Below, piece by piece: positions 41,903 through 51,500 of a stretch of DNA of 64,000 nt. The stretch lies in contig DATEMU010000012.1 of the NCBI GenBank assembly GCA_035275405.1, positions 1 through 64,000 on the forward strand, in the 5' to 3' direction. Within the stretch, counting starts at the first letter, position 1. Each line of letters opens with the position of its first letter. The translations under genes and the position numbers were made by a program. The notes below the pieces were generated by a model, which did not search any database, was not told the origin of the DNA, and saw nothing but the letters and a program-made list of their open reading frames with translations. Source of the stretch: Phycisphaerae bacterium (lineage in GTDB: Bacteria; Planctomycetota; Phycisphaerae; UBA1845; UTPLA1).

Positions 41903-42418
41903 ATGGCCCATTACTACGATTCGATTCCAGAGTCGATACGCAAATTAACCAACCAGCAGGCCATTGATCGCTACGTCGCCGGGGCGGAGGTGCCCGCCAG
42001 GGCGATTGCCGGTCTGACGACCGAGCAGCTTCTGGCCGTTCCGGTGCCTGGGACGTGGAGCATCCAGCAGATCGTCGTGCACCTGGCGGACAGCGATCTG
42101 ACCGCGGCGTATCGGATGAAGCGGATGATCGCGGAGGAGCGGCCGCTGCTGGATGCGTTGGATGAAACCGCGTTTGCGGCCCGATTGGGTTACGAGGAAC
42201 AGCCCATCCGCGAGGTCTGTGAGATTTTCCGACTTAACCGGAAACTCCTCACCCCTATCCTGCGACGGCAGCCGGAGTCGGCGTTTGAGCGGACGGCGGA
42301 GCATCCGGAAGTCGGAACCGTCACGCTCGGGCAGGTATTGCGAACCTATGCTTACCACGTCGACCACCACATGGAGTTTCTGAAGAAAAAGCGCGAAATG
42401 CTCGGCGCGCCGTTATGA
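41903..42418 (+). CDS. DinB-family putative metalloenzyme (tandem copy 1)
   Basis: A 171-residue four-helix DinB superfamily protein, with AAAGGAG before the ATG. The metal-binding His positions are present: VHLADSDLTAAYR and, near the C-terminus, YAYHVDHHMEFLKKKREM. Members act as thiol-dependent transferases or hydrolases or are uncharacterised stress proteins. The neighbour at 42467-42982 is a close paralogue from end to end. They sit after paaD in the same direction with a 64-bp gap. Function in the operon is unknown. Confidence 0.8.
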   Translation: MAHYYDSIPESIRKLTNQQAIDRYVAGAEVPARAIAGLTTEQLLAVPVPGTWSIQQIVVHLADSDLTAAYRMKRMIAEERPLLDALDETAFAARLGYEEQPIREVCEIFRLNRKLLTPILRRQPESAFERTAEHPEVGTVTLGQVLRTYAYHVDHHMEFLKKKREMLGAPL

Positions 42419-42466
42419 TCATGCCCACCCTGCACCTGAGAGCGGCTATTTCGGAAGGGAACACTC

Positions 42467-42982
42467 ATGGCGCATTACTACGATTCGATTCCTGAGCCGG
42501 TACGCAAATTAACCAACGGGCAGGCCATCGAGCGCTACGCCGCCGGGGCGGAAGTGCCGGGCAAGGCGATTGCGGGTCTGACGTCCGAGCAGCTTCGGGC
42601 GTTTCCCGTGCCGGGGACGTGGAGCATTCAGCAGATCGTCGCGCATCTGACGGACAGCGATCTGATCGCGGCCTATCGGATGAAGCGGATCATCGCGGAG
42701 GATCAGCCGAAGCTGGACTTGTGGGACGAGAACGCTTTTGTGGCGGGACTGCGGTACCAGGACTTGCCCGCGCGAGAGGTGTGCGAACTCTTCCGGCTCA
42801 ACCGCACGGTCCTGGCGCACGTACTCCGCGGATTGCCGGACGCGGCGTTTGAACGCACGGCGCTCCACCAGGAGATGGGGCCGATGACGCTGGGCCAGTT
42901 TCTGCGGATTTATGTGAATCACCTGGATCATCACCTGGGGTTCCTGAAGAAGAAGCGCGAGATGCTGGGCGCGCCGTTATGA
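42467..42982 (+). CDS. DinB-family putative metalloenzyme (tandem copy 2)
   Basis: Same length (171) and layout as the preceding gene; identical N-terminus MAHYYDSIPE and C-terminus FLKKKREMLGAPL. Differences are spread through the middle. His residues are kept (AHLTDSDLIAAYR; YVNHLDHHLGFL). GGAAGGGAACACTC precedes the ATG. A tandem duplication followed by divergence is the simple explanation. A dispersed hairpin repeat starts right after its stop. Confidence 0.8.
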   Translation: MAHYYDSIPEPVRKLTNGQAIERYAAGAEVPGKAIAGLTSEQLRAFPVPGTWSIQQIVAHLTDSDLIAAYRMKRIIAEDQPKLDLWDENAFVAGLRYQDLPAREVCELFRLNRTVLAHVLRGLPDAAFERTALHQEMGPMTLGQFLRIYVNHLDHHLGFLKKKREMLGAPL

Positions 42983-42983
42983 T

Positions 42984-43020
42984 AAACCCCACCCCGGCCC
43001 TCGCCTTCGTAAGGGGAGGG
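42984..43020. repeat. Dispersed hairpin repeat upstream of the 43030 gene
   Basis: AAACCCCACCCCGGCC leads into arms CCCTCGCCTT (42998-43007) and AAGGGGAGGG (43011-43020), with one mismatch in ten. It is the same element type as 17455-17477 and 22076-22098. The right arm is also the likely ribosome binding site for the ATG at 43030, as at 22107. Confidence 0.65.
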
Positions 43021-43029
43021 GATTAGGCC

Positions 43030-43386
43030 ATGAATCACTACGAGATCTGGGTCAATCTGAAGGATTCGCACAAGGACCTTGAGTTCGCTGAGAACCTCAG
43101 GGGGTATCTCGGTCATTTGCAACGGCTCGGCAAGATCGCGGACTATCGTCTTACGCGGCGCAAGCTCGGGTTCGGCCCGCCGGAGCTGGGCGAGTTTCAC
43201 GTCTCCATCCAAACGGAGAGCCTCGCCCAACTGGACGAGGCCTTTGGCGCGGCGGCAGCGCGGGCCGGCGAGATTGAGCCGCTTCATGCCAGGGTTTACT
43301 CGATGGTGACGGACTTCCGCTCGGCGCTCTATCGCGACTTTCCCGATCCCGAACGGGCCGCGCGCAACAAGCCGGGCGGACCGTAA
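43030..43386 (+). CDS. Small uncharacterised protein
   Basis: 118 residues, soluble, no signal peptide. The sequence MNHYEIWVNLKDSHKDLEFAE with YLGHLQRLGKIADYRLTRRK suggests an alpha-beta ferredoxin-like fold. It may belong to a small conserved family of unknown function; I recognise no enzyme motif. The ATG is 9 bases after a dispersed hairpin repeat whose right arm (AAGGGGAGG) can act as ribosome binding site. Confidence 0.6.
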   Translation: MNHYEIWVNLKDSHKDLEFAENLRGYLGHLQRLGKIADYRLTRRKLGFGPPELGEFHVSIQTESLAQLDEAFGAAAARAGEIEPLHARVYSMVTDFRSALYRDFPDPERAARNKPGGP

Positions 43387-43700
43387 CATTTTTCCGGTCT
43401 CGATTAAAAAAAAAGCGTGGCCTCTCCCGGAAGGCCCTTGCCCTCCGCGAGTTCCGCGCTAAAATCTCGTGGTCGGACTTATTGTGGCCCGCGATTCCGG
43501 TAGTTCCCACGCCCATCGCGGGCGCCGGTGATCTTGCGTTCGATCGCCATCATCCGGGGCCTGAGTGCCCCCTTGAATTGCAGACCTGCCGCGTGAGCGC
43601 GGCGACTTTTTTAGCGCTCTCGACTCGTTCGAGAGAGGAGCAGAACCAGGCTCCAGCCATGGAGCGGATCAACCAGACCCCTCAAAACCGGAGGCGGACC
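43387..43700. other. Upstream region of the KamA-family gene
   Basis: About 310 bp. It contains nine A residues at 43407-43415 next to a 5-bp inverted repeat, which read on minus resembles a terminator although no minus-strand gene ends there. A promoter candidate is at 43438-43465. The frame open from 43482 to the KamA gene translates without family similarity before the chosen start. Confidence 0.4.
43438..43465 (+). promoter_or_regulatory. Candidate sigma-70 promoter for the KamA-family gene
   Basis: TTGCCC (43438-43443, four of six) and TAAAAT (43460-43465, five of six) separated by 16 bp, about 235 bp upstream of the chosen start codon. Moderate match only. Confidence 0.3.
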
Positions 43701-44891
43701 ATGACGAATATCACCTTACCTCAGACCGGTCCGGTCGCGGCGACGCCTCGTCGCGTCAGGTATGTCAAGGACATCGACAAGATCCCGAACCTCCCTCCTG
43801 CCGAGCGGGAAAAACTCAAGCAGGTCGCTGAACGCTACGTATTCCGGGCCAACGATTACTATCTCAGTCTCATCAACTGGAACGATCCTCACGATCCCAT
43901 CAAACAACTGATCATTCCACGAGCCGAAGAATTGAACGACTGGGGCAAGCTGGATGCCAGCAACGAGGCCGCCGTGACGGTCGCGCGCGGGGTACAGCAC
44001 AAGTACCCGCATACCGTGCTGCTGCTGTGTAACGAGGTCTGCGGGGCGTATTGCCGCTATTGCTTCCGCAAGCGGCTGTTCATGAATGACAATGACGAAG
44101 TGACGAACGACGTCTCGGCCGGCATCCAGTACATCGCCGGGAACCCCAACGTCACCAACGTTCTTCTCACGGGCGGCGATCCGCTCCTGATGAGCACGCG
44201 ACGCCTCACGGAGATCATCGAGGCGTTGCGGGCGATCGACCACGTCAAGATCATCCGCATCGGTTCGAAGATGCCGGCGTTCGATCCGTGGCGACTGCTC
44301 AATGACGCGGCGCTGCAGAACGTCCTTAGAAAATACTCGACCGCCCGGAAGCGCATCTATCTCATGGCGCACTTCGATCATCCGCGCGAACTGACGGACG
44401 AAGCGGTCGACGGCATCGACTGCTTTATCAAGTGCGGCGTCATCTGTGTGAACCAGTGTCCGCTGATCAAGGGCATCAACGACGACCCCGCGGTGTTGTC
44501 CGACATGTATCGCCAGCTCTCGTGGATCGGGTGCCCGCCTTATTACCTGTTCCAGGGGCGGCCGACGGCGGGCAATGAGCCGTACGAAGTTCCAATCGTT
44601 CGCGGTTGGAATATTTTCCGCGAGGCCCTGCGGCACGGGTCCGGGTTGGCGCGGCGCGCGAAGTATTGCATGTCGCACGAGACGGGCAAGATCGAAATCC
44701 TCGCGGTGGATGACCTGCACATCTATCTGAGATATCACCGCGCCAAGGACGAAAAAAACCGCGGCAGATTCATGATTTACAAGCGGAAGGATGACGCGTA
44801 CTGGATGGACCAACTCGAGCCCGCCGATTGGTCCGACGCGCCGAAATTCCCGCCGCCGGAAGTATCCTACGGGCTGGACGGTCCGGAATAG
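43701..44891 (+). CDS. KamA-family radical SAM protein (lysine 2,3-aminomutase-like)
   Basis: 396 residues from the ATG preceded by CGGAGG. The radical SAM cluster is C114, C118 and C121 in EVCGAYCRYCFRKRLF. The lysine 2,3-aminomutase family pattern continues with NVTNVLLTGGDPLLMSTRRL, RIGSKMPAFDPWRL and the PLP/subunit segments NQCPLIKGINDDPAVLSDMY and YYLFQGRPTAGNEPYEVP. It likely shifts an amino group on a lysine-like or other amino acid substrate with SAM, PLP and an iron-sulfur cluster. No epmA/efp genes are next to it, so EF-P modification is not indicated by context. Adjacent to a PLP aminotransferase. Confidence 0.88.
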   Translation: MTNITLPQTGPVAATPRRVRYVKDIDKIPNLPPAEREKLKQVAERYVFRANDYYLSLINWNDPHDPIKQLIIPRAEELNDWGKLDASNEAAVTVARGVQHKYPHTVLLLCNEVCGAYCRYCFRKRLFMNDNDEVTNDVSAGIQYIAGNPNVTNVLLTGGDPLLMSTRRLTEIIEALRAIDHVKIIRIGSKMPAFDPWRLLNDAALQNVLRKYSTARKRIYLMAHFDHPRELTDEAVDGIDCFIKCGVICVNQCPLIKGINDDPAVLSDMYRQLSWIGCPPYYLFQGRPTAGNEPYEVPIVRGWNIFREALRHGSGLARRAKYCMSHETGKIEILAVDDLHIYLRYHRAKDEKNRGRFMIYKRKDDAYWMDQLEPADWSDAPKFPPPEVSYGLDGPE

Positions 44892-44937
44892 CCGTCGCGC
44901 CATTTCTTGTTATGCGGACGGCCGGAGAACGCGTATC

Positions 44938-46290
44938 ATGGGCAGGGGGAGTCACCAGCGCGCCATGGACGCCGACAAGCCGGTCAGCCTCAATTTGAAC
45001 GTCCGCGGGATGGGCCAATCCGCGACTTTGGCGATCAAGGACAAGTGCCGGGAGCTGCGCCGTCGGGGGCGCATGATCTATGATTTCGGGTTGGGCCAGT
45101 CGCCGTTTCCCGTCCCCACATCGATCGTTGAGGCACTCCGGCTCGCAGCGCCGGAGAAGGACTATCAGCCGGTCAAAGGGTTGCCGGCGCTGCGCGAGGC
45201 GGTGGCGGAGTATCACCGACGGAAGGACCAGATCGACGCGCACCCGGACGGCGTTATTGTCGGGCCCGGCTCAAAAGAGCTGATGTTCATTCTCCAGATC
45301 GTCTATTACGGCGAGATTCTCCTCGTCCCGCCGTGCTGGGTTTCGTACTGGCCGCAGGCGCGGATCGTCGGGCGGCGCATCAGTTTGATTCACACGACGC
45401 ATGATGCGGGTTGGAAGTTGTCGGCCGAGCGGCTGCACGAATCCCTGGAGATCGTGGGAGACGATCATCGGCCGCGGCTGCTCGTGCTGAATTATCCCAG
45501 CAATCCGACCGGTCAGACGTTCACGATGGACGAACTTCGGGAGATCGCCGAGGTCTGCCGCAAGTTCAACCTGATCGTCCTGTCGGACGAGATTTACGGA
45601 CAGCTTCATTTTCACGGCGAGCACGCCTCGATTGGGCGGTATTATCCCGAGGGCACGATCGTCAGTTCCGGTCTGTCCAAATGGTGCGGAGCGGGCGGTT
45701 GGCGGCTGGGAACGTTCACGTTTCCCCGCGAGTTGGACTGGCTCATCACCGCCATGGCGGCCGTGGCCAGCGAAACGTACACGTCGGTCAGCGCGCCGAT
45801 CCAGCACGCCGCGATCACGGCGTTTCATTGCGGCGTGGAGATTGAGCGGTATCTGTGGCATGCCCGCCGCGTACTGGATGAGATCGCGCGACGGAGCGTC
45901 GCGATCCTGCAGGAATCCGGCATTCGCGTGCTTGCACCGGCCGGAGGTTTCTATCTGTGGCTGGACTTTTCGGCACGGTCGGCCGAACTCGCGGCGCGCG
46001 GCATAAAGACGGGAGTGGCGCTGTGCGATCATATATTGCAGGAGACGGGCGTGGCGATTCTGCCGGGGGCGGCGTTTGGGCGGTCCCGGTCGGAACTCAC
46101 GGCAAGGCTGGCGTTCGTCGATTTTGACGGGGCCAAGGCGCTGGCGGCCTCGGAGACGACCCCGCTCGATCAGGGGCTTCCGGGAGGGATGATTGAGCAG
46201 CACGCCGAGCATCTCCTCGAGGGCATGCACCGGTTGGCGGCATGGGCCCGTCAAGAGGCCGTGGTGGCAACGACGCACGCTGCATCTTGA
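44938..46290 (+). CDS. Class I/II PLP-dependent aminotransferase
   Basis: 450 residues from the ATG with GGAG ten bases upstream; MDADKPVSL nine codons inside is an alternative start. It is a fold-type I aminotransferase: NYPSNPTGQTFTMDELREIA, VLSDEIYGQL with the PLP-ring Asp, and SSGLSKWCGAGGWRLG with the Schiff-base Lys, then a conserved C-terminal Arg region (SELTARLAFVDFDG). The substrate is probably an aromatic, branched or aspartate-type amino acid. Proximity to HPPD would fit tyrosine transamination, but a CBM9-like lipoprotein gene lies between, so that is inference. Confidence 0.85.
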   Translation: MGRGSHQRAMDADKPVSLNLNVRGMGQSATLAIKDKCRELRRRGRMIYDFGLGQSPFPVPTSIVEALRLAAPEKDYQPVKGLPALREAVAEYHRRKDQIDAHPDGVIVGPGSKELMFILQIVYYGEILLVPPCWVSYWPQARIVGRRISLIHTTHDAGWKLSAERLHESLEIVGDDHRPRLLVLNYPSNPTGQTFTMDELREIAEVCRKFNLIVLSDEIYGQLHFHGEHASIGRYYPEGTIVSSGLSKWCGAGGWRLGTFTFPRELDWLITAMAAVASETYTSVSAPIQHAAITAFHCGVEIERYLWHARRVLDEIARRSVAILQESGIRVLAPAGGFYLWLDFSARSAELAARGIKTGVALCDHILQETGVAILPGAAFGRSRSELTARLAFVDFDGAKALAASETTPLDQGLPGGMIEQHAEHLLEGMHRLAAWARQEAVVATTHAAS

Positions 46291-46365
46291 AGCGTTGGAT
46301 GCGAATAGCCGCGACCCGCTTAGAGCAGTTGCTCAAACCCTATCCCCGACGTACAACGATGCCTT

Positions 46366-47184
46366 ATGAAGAGGCGGCTTGTCCTGGGGTTCGCGCTCAT
46401 GGTCTCGGGCTGCACTTACGAATCACGAACGATCTACGTCGAAAAGAATTCCGCGCAGCAGTCTCCGCGGCGGTACGCGTGCCCTCGCGCCGGCAGTCCC
46501 ATTGACGTCGACGGCTCGATGGATGAGCGCGCCTGGTCGGGCGCACGCTGGAGCGAGCCGTTCGTGGACATTGAGGGCGGTTCGAAGTCGCCGCGCTATC
46601 GCACGCGGATGAAGTTGTTGTGGGACGCGGAGAATCTGTATATCGGCGCGCGGCTGGAGGAGCCGCACGTGTGGGCAACCCTGAAGAGGCACGACGAGAT
46701 CGTCTTCAATGACAACGATTTCGAGGTCTTCATCGATCCCGACGGCGACGCGCGAAATTACTACGAAATCGAGACCAATGCCTTCGGAACGGTCTTCGAT
46801 CTCCTGCTGGTGAAGACCTATCGGGCCCAGGGACCGGCGGTGCATGAGTGGAATCTGAAGGGACTGCGGTGCGCCGTGGCGGTGGATGGAACGATTAACG
46901 ACCCGAAGGATGTCGATCGCGCGTGGAGCGTGGAGATGGCCCTGCCGTGGAGGTCGCTTAAGGAACATGCCGGTGAGGCCTCCGCGCCGCCGAAGCCGGG
47001 CGATACGTGGCGGATGAACTTTTCGCGCGTCGAGTGGCAGCATGAAATCGTGAACGGCCGTTACGGCCGCGTGCCAAAGGTTCGAGAGGATAACTGGGTG
47101 TGGTCGCCGCAGGGGGTGATTGACATGCACCGGCCGGAAAAATGGGGTTTCGTGAGGTTTGTGGGTCCGGCGACGGCACCCTGA
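46366..47184 (+). CDS. Lipoprotein with a CBM9-like domain
   Basis: 272 residues with a lipoprotein signal: MKRRLVLGFALMVSGC, lipobox ending at C16. Residues about 40-265 are a carbohydrate-binding family 9-like (DOMON-fold) beta-sandwich: SPIDVDGSMDERAWSGA, LLWDAENLYIGARLEEPHVW, DNDFEVFIDPDGDARNYYEI, WSVEMALPWRSL and WRMNFSRVEWQ. Domains of this kind bind sugar ends or haem in exported proteins. It is probably tethered to the outer membrane. The ligand is not predictable. An ATG preceded by AACGATGCCTT has no strong ribosome site. Confidence 0.8.
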   Translation: MKRRLVLGFALMVSGCTYESRTIYVEKNSAQQSPRRYACPRAGSPIDVDGSMDERAWSGARWSEPFVDIEGGSKSPRYRTRMKLLWDAENLYIGARLEEPHVWATLKRHDEIVFNDNDFEVFIDPDGDARNYYEIETNAFGTVFDLLLVKTYRAQGPAVHEWNLKGLRCAVAVDGTINDPKDVDRAWSVEMALPWRSLKEHAGEASAPPKPGDTWRMNFSRVEWQHEIVNGRYGRVPKVREDNWVWSPQGVIDMHRPEKWGFVRFVGPATAP

Positions 47185-47256
47185 CAAAGGCCTCGATTGG
47201 CGCGGCGCCAGCCGCGTTATAATGAAGAGAGAACTCGCCAGCCCAGGAGTGCGACC

Positions 47257-48393
47257 ATGACCCGCGCCGCGACGATTGAACCGAAGATTTCGTCCGTTCC
47301 CGCCACGGTGGATTTTCTGCCGCTGCAGGGGATCGATCACGTCGAGTTCTACGTTGGTAACGCTCATCAGGCGGCGCACTTTTACCGCACGATGTTCGGC
47401 TTCGACATCACGGCGTATCGCGGGTTGGAGACGGGCGATCGGCTGCGCGCGAGTTATGTCGTCGAACAGGGCAAGATTCGGTTCGTGCTGACGACGGCGC
47501 TGACGCCGGATCACGAGGTCGCCCGGCACTGCCAATTGCACGGCGACGGGGTTAAGGTGATCGCGCTGGCGGTGACCGACGTGGATGCATCGATCGAGGC
47601 GGTGAAAGAGCGCGGGGCGACCATCATCGCGGCGCCGCAGACGCTGGAGGACGCGAACGGGAAGTGGCGCTGCGCGACGATCCGTACGTACGGTGAGACG
47701 GTGCACACCTTTGTCGATCGGAAGAATTACAAGGGCGTTTTCGCGCCGGGGTTCGTGGCGATGACGGCCCCGAAGGCAAAGTCAACGGGCCTGGCGGCGA
47801 TCGACCACATGGTCGGAAACGTCGAGCTGGGGGCGATGAACCACTGGGTGAACTTCTACGCGAGCGTCATGGGCTTTTCGCAGCTCGCCCAGTTCACCGA
47901 CGATGATATCAGCACTGAGTACAGCGCGCTGATGAGCAAGGTGATGCAGAACGGCACCGGTCGGATTAAGTTTCCGATCAATGAGCCAGCCGAGGGAAAG
48001 AAGAAGAGCCAGATCGAGGAATATCTGGACTATTATCGCGGGCCGGGCGTGCAGCACATCGCCCTGAACACAGGCGACATCGCGGCGACGGTGCGGGCCC
48101 TGCGCGACAACGGAGTGCAGTTTCTTCGCGTGCCGGACACGTATTACGACGCGCTGCCGGCGCGGGTGGGCAAGATCGACGTGGATTACAAGGTGCTGCG
48201 CGAGCTGGGCATCCTGGCCGACCGTGACGACGAGGGGTATTTGCTGCAAATCTTCACGAAGCCGGTGGAGGACCGGCCGACGCTGTTCTTCGAGGTGATC
48301 GAGCGGCACGGTTCGCGAGGGTTCGGGCTGGGTAACTTCAAGGCGCTGTTCGTATCGATTGAGGAGGAGCAGAAGAAGCGGGGGAATTTGTAG
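47257..48393 (+). CDS. hpd: 4-hydroxyphenylpyruvate dioxygenase
   Basis: A 378-residue Fe(II) enzyme that turns 4-hydroxyphenylpyruvate into homogentisate in tyrosine degradation. The iron ligands are in place: H28 (LQGIDHVEFYVGN), H267 (GVQHIALNTGDI) and E346 (TLFFEVIERHG). The end, RHGSRGFGLGNFKALFVSIEE, is the family C-terminus that closes the active site. I start at the ATG after AGGAGT; the frame extends upstream without similarity. With the aminotransferase and the paa genes nearby it indicates aromatic amino acid catabolism. Homogentisate dioxygenase is not in the window. Confidence 0.95.
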   Translation: MTRAATIEPKISSVPATVDFLPLQGIDHVEFYVGNAHQAAHFYRTMFGFDITAYRGLETGDRLRASYVVEQGKIRFVLTTALTPDHEVARHCQLHGDGVKVIALAVTDVDASIEAVKERGATIIAAPQTLEDANGKWRCATIRTYGETVHTFVDRKNYKGVFAPGFVAMTAPKAKSTGLAAIDHMVGNVELGAMNHWVNFYASVMGFSQLAQFTDDDISTEYSALMSKVMQNGTGRIKFPINEPAEGKKKSQIEEYLDYYRGPGVQHIALNTGDIAATVRALRDNGVQFLRVPDTYYDALPARVGKIDVDYKVLRELGILADRDDEGYLLQIFTKPVEDRPTLFFEVIERHGSRGFGLGNFKALFVSIEEEQKKRGNL

Positions 48394-48450
48394 GATGGGT
48401 CGTCAATTCACAGGTCCTTGAACAGTTGATTAGCCGCTACTAAGGCCGAG

Positions 48451-48459
48451 TGATAAAAT
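48451..48459 (+). promoter_or_regulatory. Extended -10 promoter element upstream of dnaE
   Basis: TGATAAAAT is an extended -10 (TGn followed by TAAAAT, five of six). No good -35 is present at 17 bp, as is common for extended -10 promoters. The predicted start near 48466 would give a leader of about 75 nt to the GTG of dnaE. Confidence 0.35.
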
Positions 48460-48542
48460 GCTCCGACGTCGTCCTTGGACAATCGTCGGGCTTCGGCCGG
48501 ATAAGATATCCGGCTCAATTTGATTGCACGGAGGCATCATTC

Positions 48543-51500
48543 GTGTCGCATTCCTCGAATAGCCCCTTCGTCCACCTTCACGTCCACACGCACTACAGCC
48601 TGCTCGACGGGGCCAATCGCATCGACGAACTGGTCAAGACGGCCAAGAGCATGGGGATGCCGGCGATTGCGATCACCGATCATGGCAACATGTTCGGCGT
48701 GATCGAGTTTTACCGCGCGGCGATCGCGGCGGGGGTCAAGCCGATCATCGGGATGGAGGCGTACATCGCGCCGGGTGATCGGCGGGTGAAGGAAAAGGTG
48801 CAGGGAGAGGAATCAAACTACCACCTGCTCCTCTTGGCGGCCAGCAACGTTGGATATCACAACCTGCTCAAGCTCTCCACGATTGCCCATCGCGAGGGGT
48901 TTTACTCGAAGCCGCGGATCGACCGCGAGACGCTGACGGCGCACCACGAGGGACTGATCTGTACGAGCACATGCCTCGGGGCCGAGATTCCGACGGCGCT
49001 GATGAAACAGGATCGCGCCGCCGCGGAGAAGATTGCCGACTGGTATCTGGCGCTTTTCGGTCCGGAGCGGTTCTACATTGAATTGCAGGACCATGGCATC
49101 CCGGAGCAGCGGGCCATCAATCCGGAGCTGATCGATATCGCGCGGCGGCGCGGACTGGGCCTCATTGTCACGAACGACGTTCATTATCTTCGCCACGAAG
49201 ACGCGGACGCGCACGACGTGCTCTGTTGCATCCAGACGCGGAACCTCCAGACCGACGAAAAGCGGCTCAAGTTTCCGACCGACCAGTTCTATCTCAAGAC
49301 GCCGGAGGAGATGGCGGGGCTGTTCATGGGCCATTCCGAGGCGATTGCCAATACGCTGCGGATCGCCGAGCAGTGCAATGTCGATCTGGACTTCAAGAAG
49401 CGGCACACGCCGGTCTATCGGCCGCCGGAGAAAAAATCGCCTGAGGAATTCTTGCGGCAACTCGTTTATGAGGGGGCGCGGGAGCGATACGGCGAGGTCA
49501 CGCCGGAAATCCGCGAGCGGATCGATTACGAACTCGGGGTCGTTCAAAGCAAGGGCTTTTCCAGTTATTTCCTCATCGTCTGGGACTTCGTGCGTTACGC
49601 GAGCGGTCAGGGTATTCCCTGCGCGGCGCGCGGCAGCGGCTGTTCCTCCATCGTCGCCTACTGCCTGTACTTGTCACAGCCCGATCCACTGCGCTACGGC
49701 CTCTACTTCGAGCGGTTCATGGACCCTGACCGCGACGAGATGCCGGATATCGACATCGATATCTGTCAGGATGGCCGCGAGCGGGTTATTCAGTATGTCC
49801 GCGAGAAGTACGGTCACGTCGCGCAGATCATTACATTCGGGACGCTCAAGGCGCGCGCTGCCATTCGCGATGTCTCGCGCGTCCTCGGCGTGCCGCTGGC
49901 GGAGGCCGACCGCGTGGCCAAGCTGATACCCGACGACGACTTGAAGATGACGCTGGACAAGGCCCTGGCCCGCGAGCCGGACTTGAAGAAATCGTACGAC
50001 GAGAGTCCCCAGATACGGCGCGTGATCGACGTGGCCCGGCGGATCGAGGGCCTCGCGCGGCATTCCGGCGTCCATGCAGCGGGCGTCGTCATCGCCGATC
50101 AGCCGCTGGACGAGCTTTTGCCGCTGTGCAAGGCGACTGGCTCGGACGCGATCATCACGCAGTTCGAAGGCCCCACGGTCGAATTAGTGGGCCTGCTCAA
50201 GATGGACTTCCTGGGCCTGCGGACGCTCAGCGTGCTGGCGCGGGCGTGCGCGCTCGTCGAAAAGAACCACGGCGTCAAGATCGACCTGGAACGGCTCGAT
50301 CTCGCGGATCAGAAAGTGTATTCCGTCTTTGCGGCAGGGCAGACCAAGGGGGTGTTCCAATTTGAGTCCGGGGGCATGCGCGACGTGGTGATGAAGATGC
50401 GGCCCAATCGCATCGAGGACCTCATTGCCGCCAACGCGCTTTACCGACCGGGTCCGATGATCAATATCGACGCTTATATCGCCCGCAAGCACGGCGAAAA
50501 GTGGACCAGTCCGCACAAGATCATGGATGACGTCCTTGCCGAGACGTATGGCATTATTGTGTACCAAGAGCAGGTTGCCCGCCTCGTCAATCAACTCGGC
50601 GGCATCGAGCGCAAGCGGGCGTTCCGCCTGGCCAAGGCGATCAGCAAAAAGAAGACGTCGATGATTGAGGCGGAGCGTGAGCCGTTCATCGAGGGCGCTG
50701 CGCGCAACGGGCTGAAGAAAAATGTCGCCGAGGACATCTTCAACCAGATTCTGCCGTTCGGCGAGTATGCGTTCAACAAGGCGCATTCGACCGGCTACGC
50801 GCTCATTGCATTCCAGACGGCGTACGTCAAGGCGTATTACCCGCTGGAATTCATGGCCGCACTGCTCACCTATGAAATGGGCGACACCGACAAGGTCGTC
50901 GAATATATCGAAGAGTGCCGCCGGCTCGATATCGACGTGCGGCCACCGGATATCAACACCAGCGACTCGGACTTTACCACGGTCGAGCGCGACGGTCAGC
51001 GGTTCCTTCGTTTCGGCCTTGCGGCGATCAAGGGCGTGGGCGAGAAGGCCGTACAGGCGATTGTCGCGGCGCGCGAAGCCGGGCCCTTTGAGAGTCTGTT
51101 CGATTTTTGCGAGCGCATCGACTCGGCCGACGTCAATCGCGGCGTGCTCGACGCCCTGATCAAGGCCGGTGCGTTCGATTCGACTGGGGCGATGCGCAAG
51201 GCGCTCATCGCCGTCCTCGACCGGGCCATGCAGCTTGGCGCCGAAACGCAGCGCGACCGCCTCTCCGGTCAGATGAACATGTTCGGGTCGTTCGATGCGG
51301 GACCGGCTCCGTCGAGGCCCAAGGTACTCTCGACGGATGAGTGGTCCGAAGCGGAGATGCTCGCGCACGAAAAGTCCGTCCTCGGCTTTTACGTTACGAA
51401 GCACCCGCTGTCGAACCACGAGCAGACGCTTCGCCGCTATGCCACGGCGGACTGCGCTTCGCTCGTCGATCTCGACGACGGCGTGGACATCGTGATCGGC

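Noticed and set aside
43404-43440. Rho-independent terminator reading on minus (short stem followed by nine T)
   Set aside because: The stem is only 5 bp, four bases separate it from the T-run and no minus-strand gene ends here; on the plus strand there is no T-run.
43701-44891. Annotation as EpmB (EF-P beta-lysylation)
   Set aside because: The family is right but no efp or epmA gene is adjacent, so only the KamA-family level is supported.
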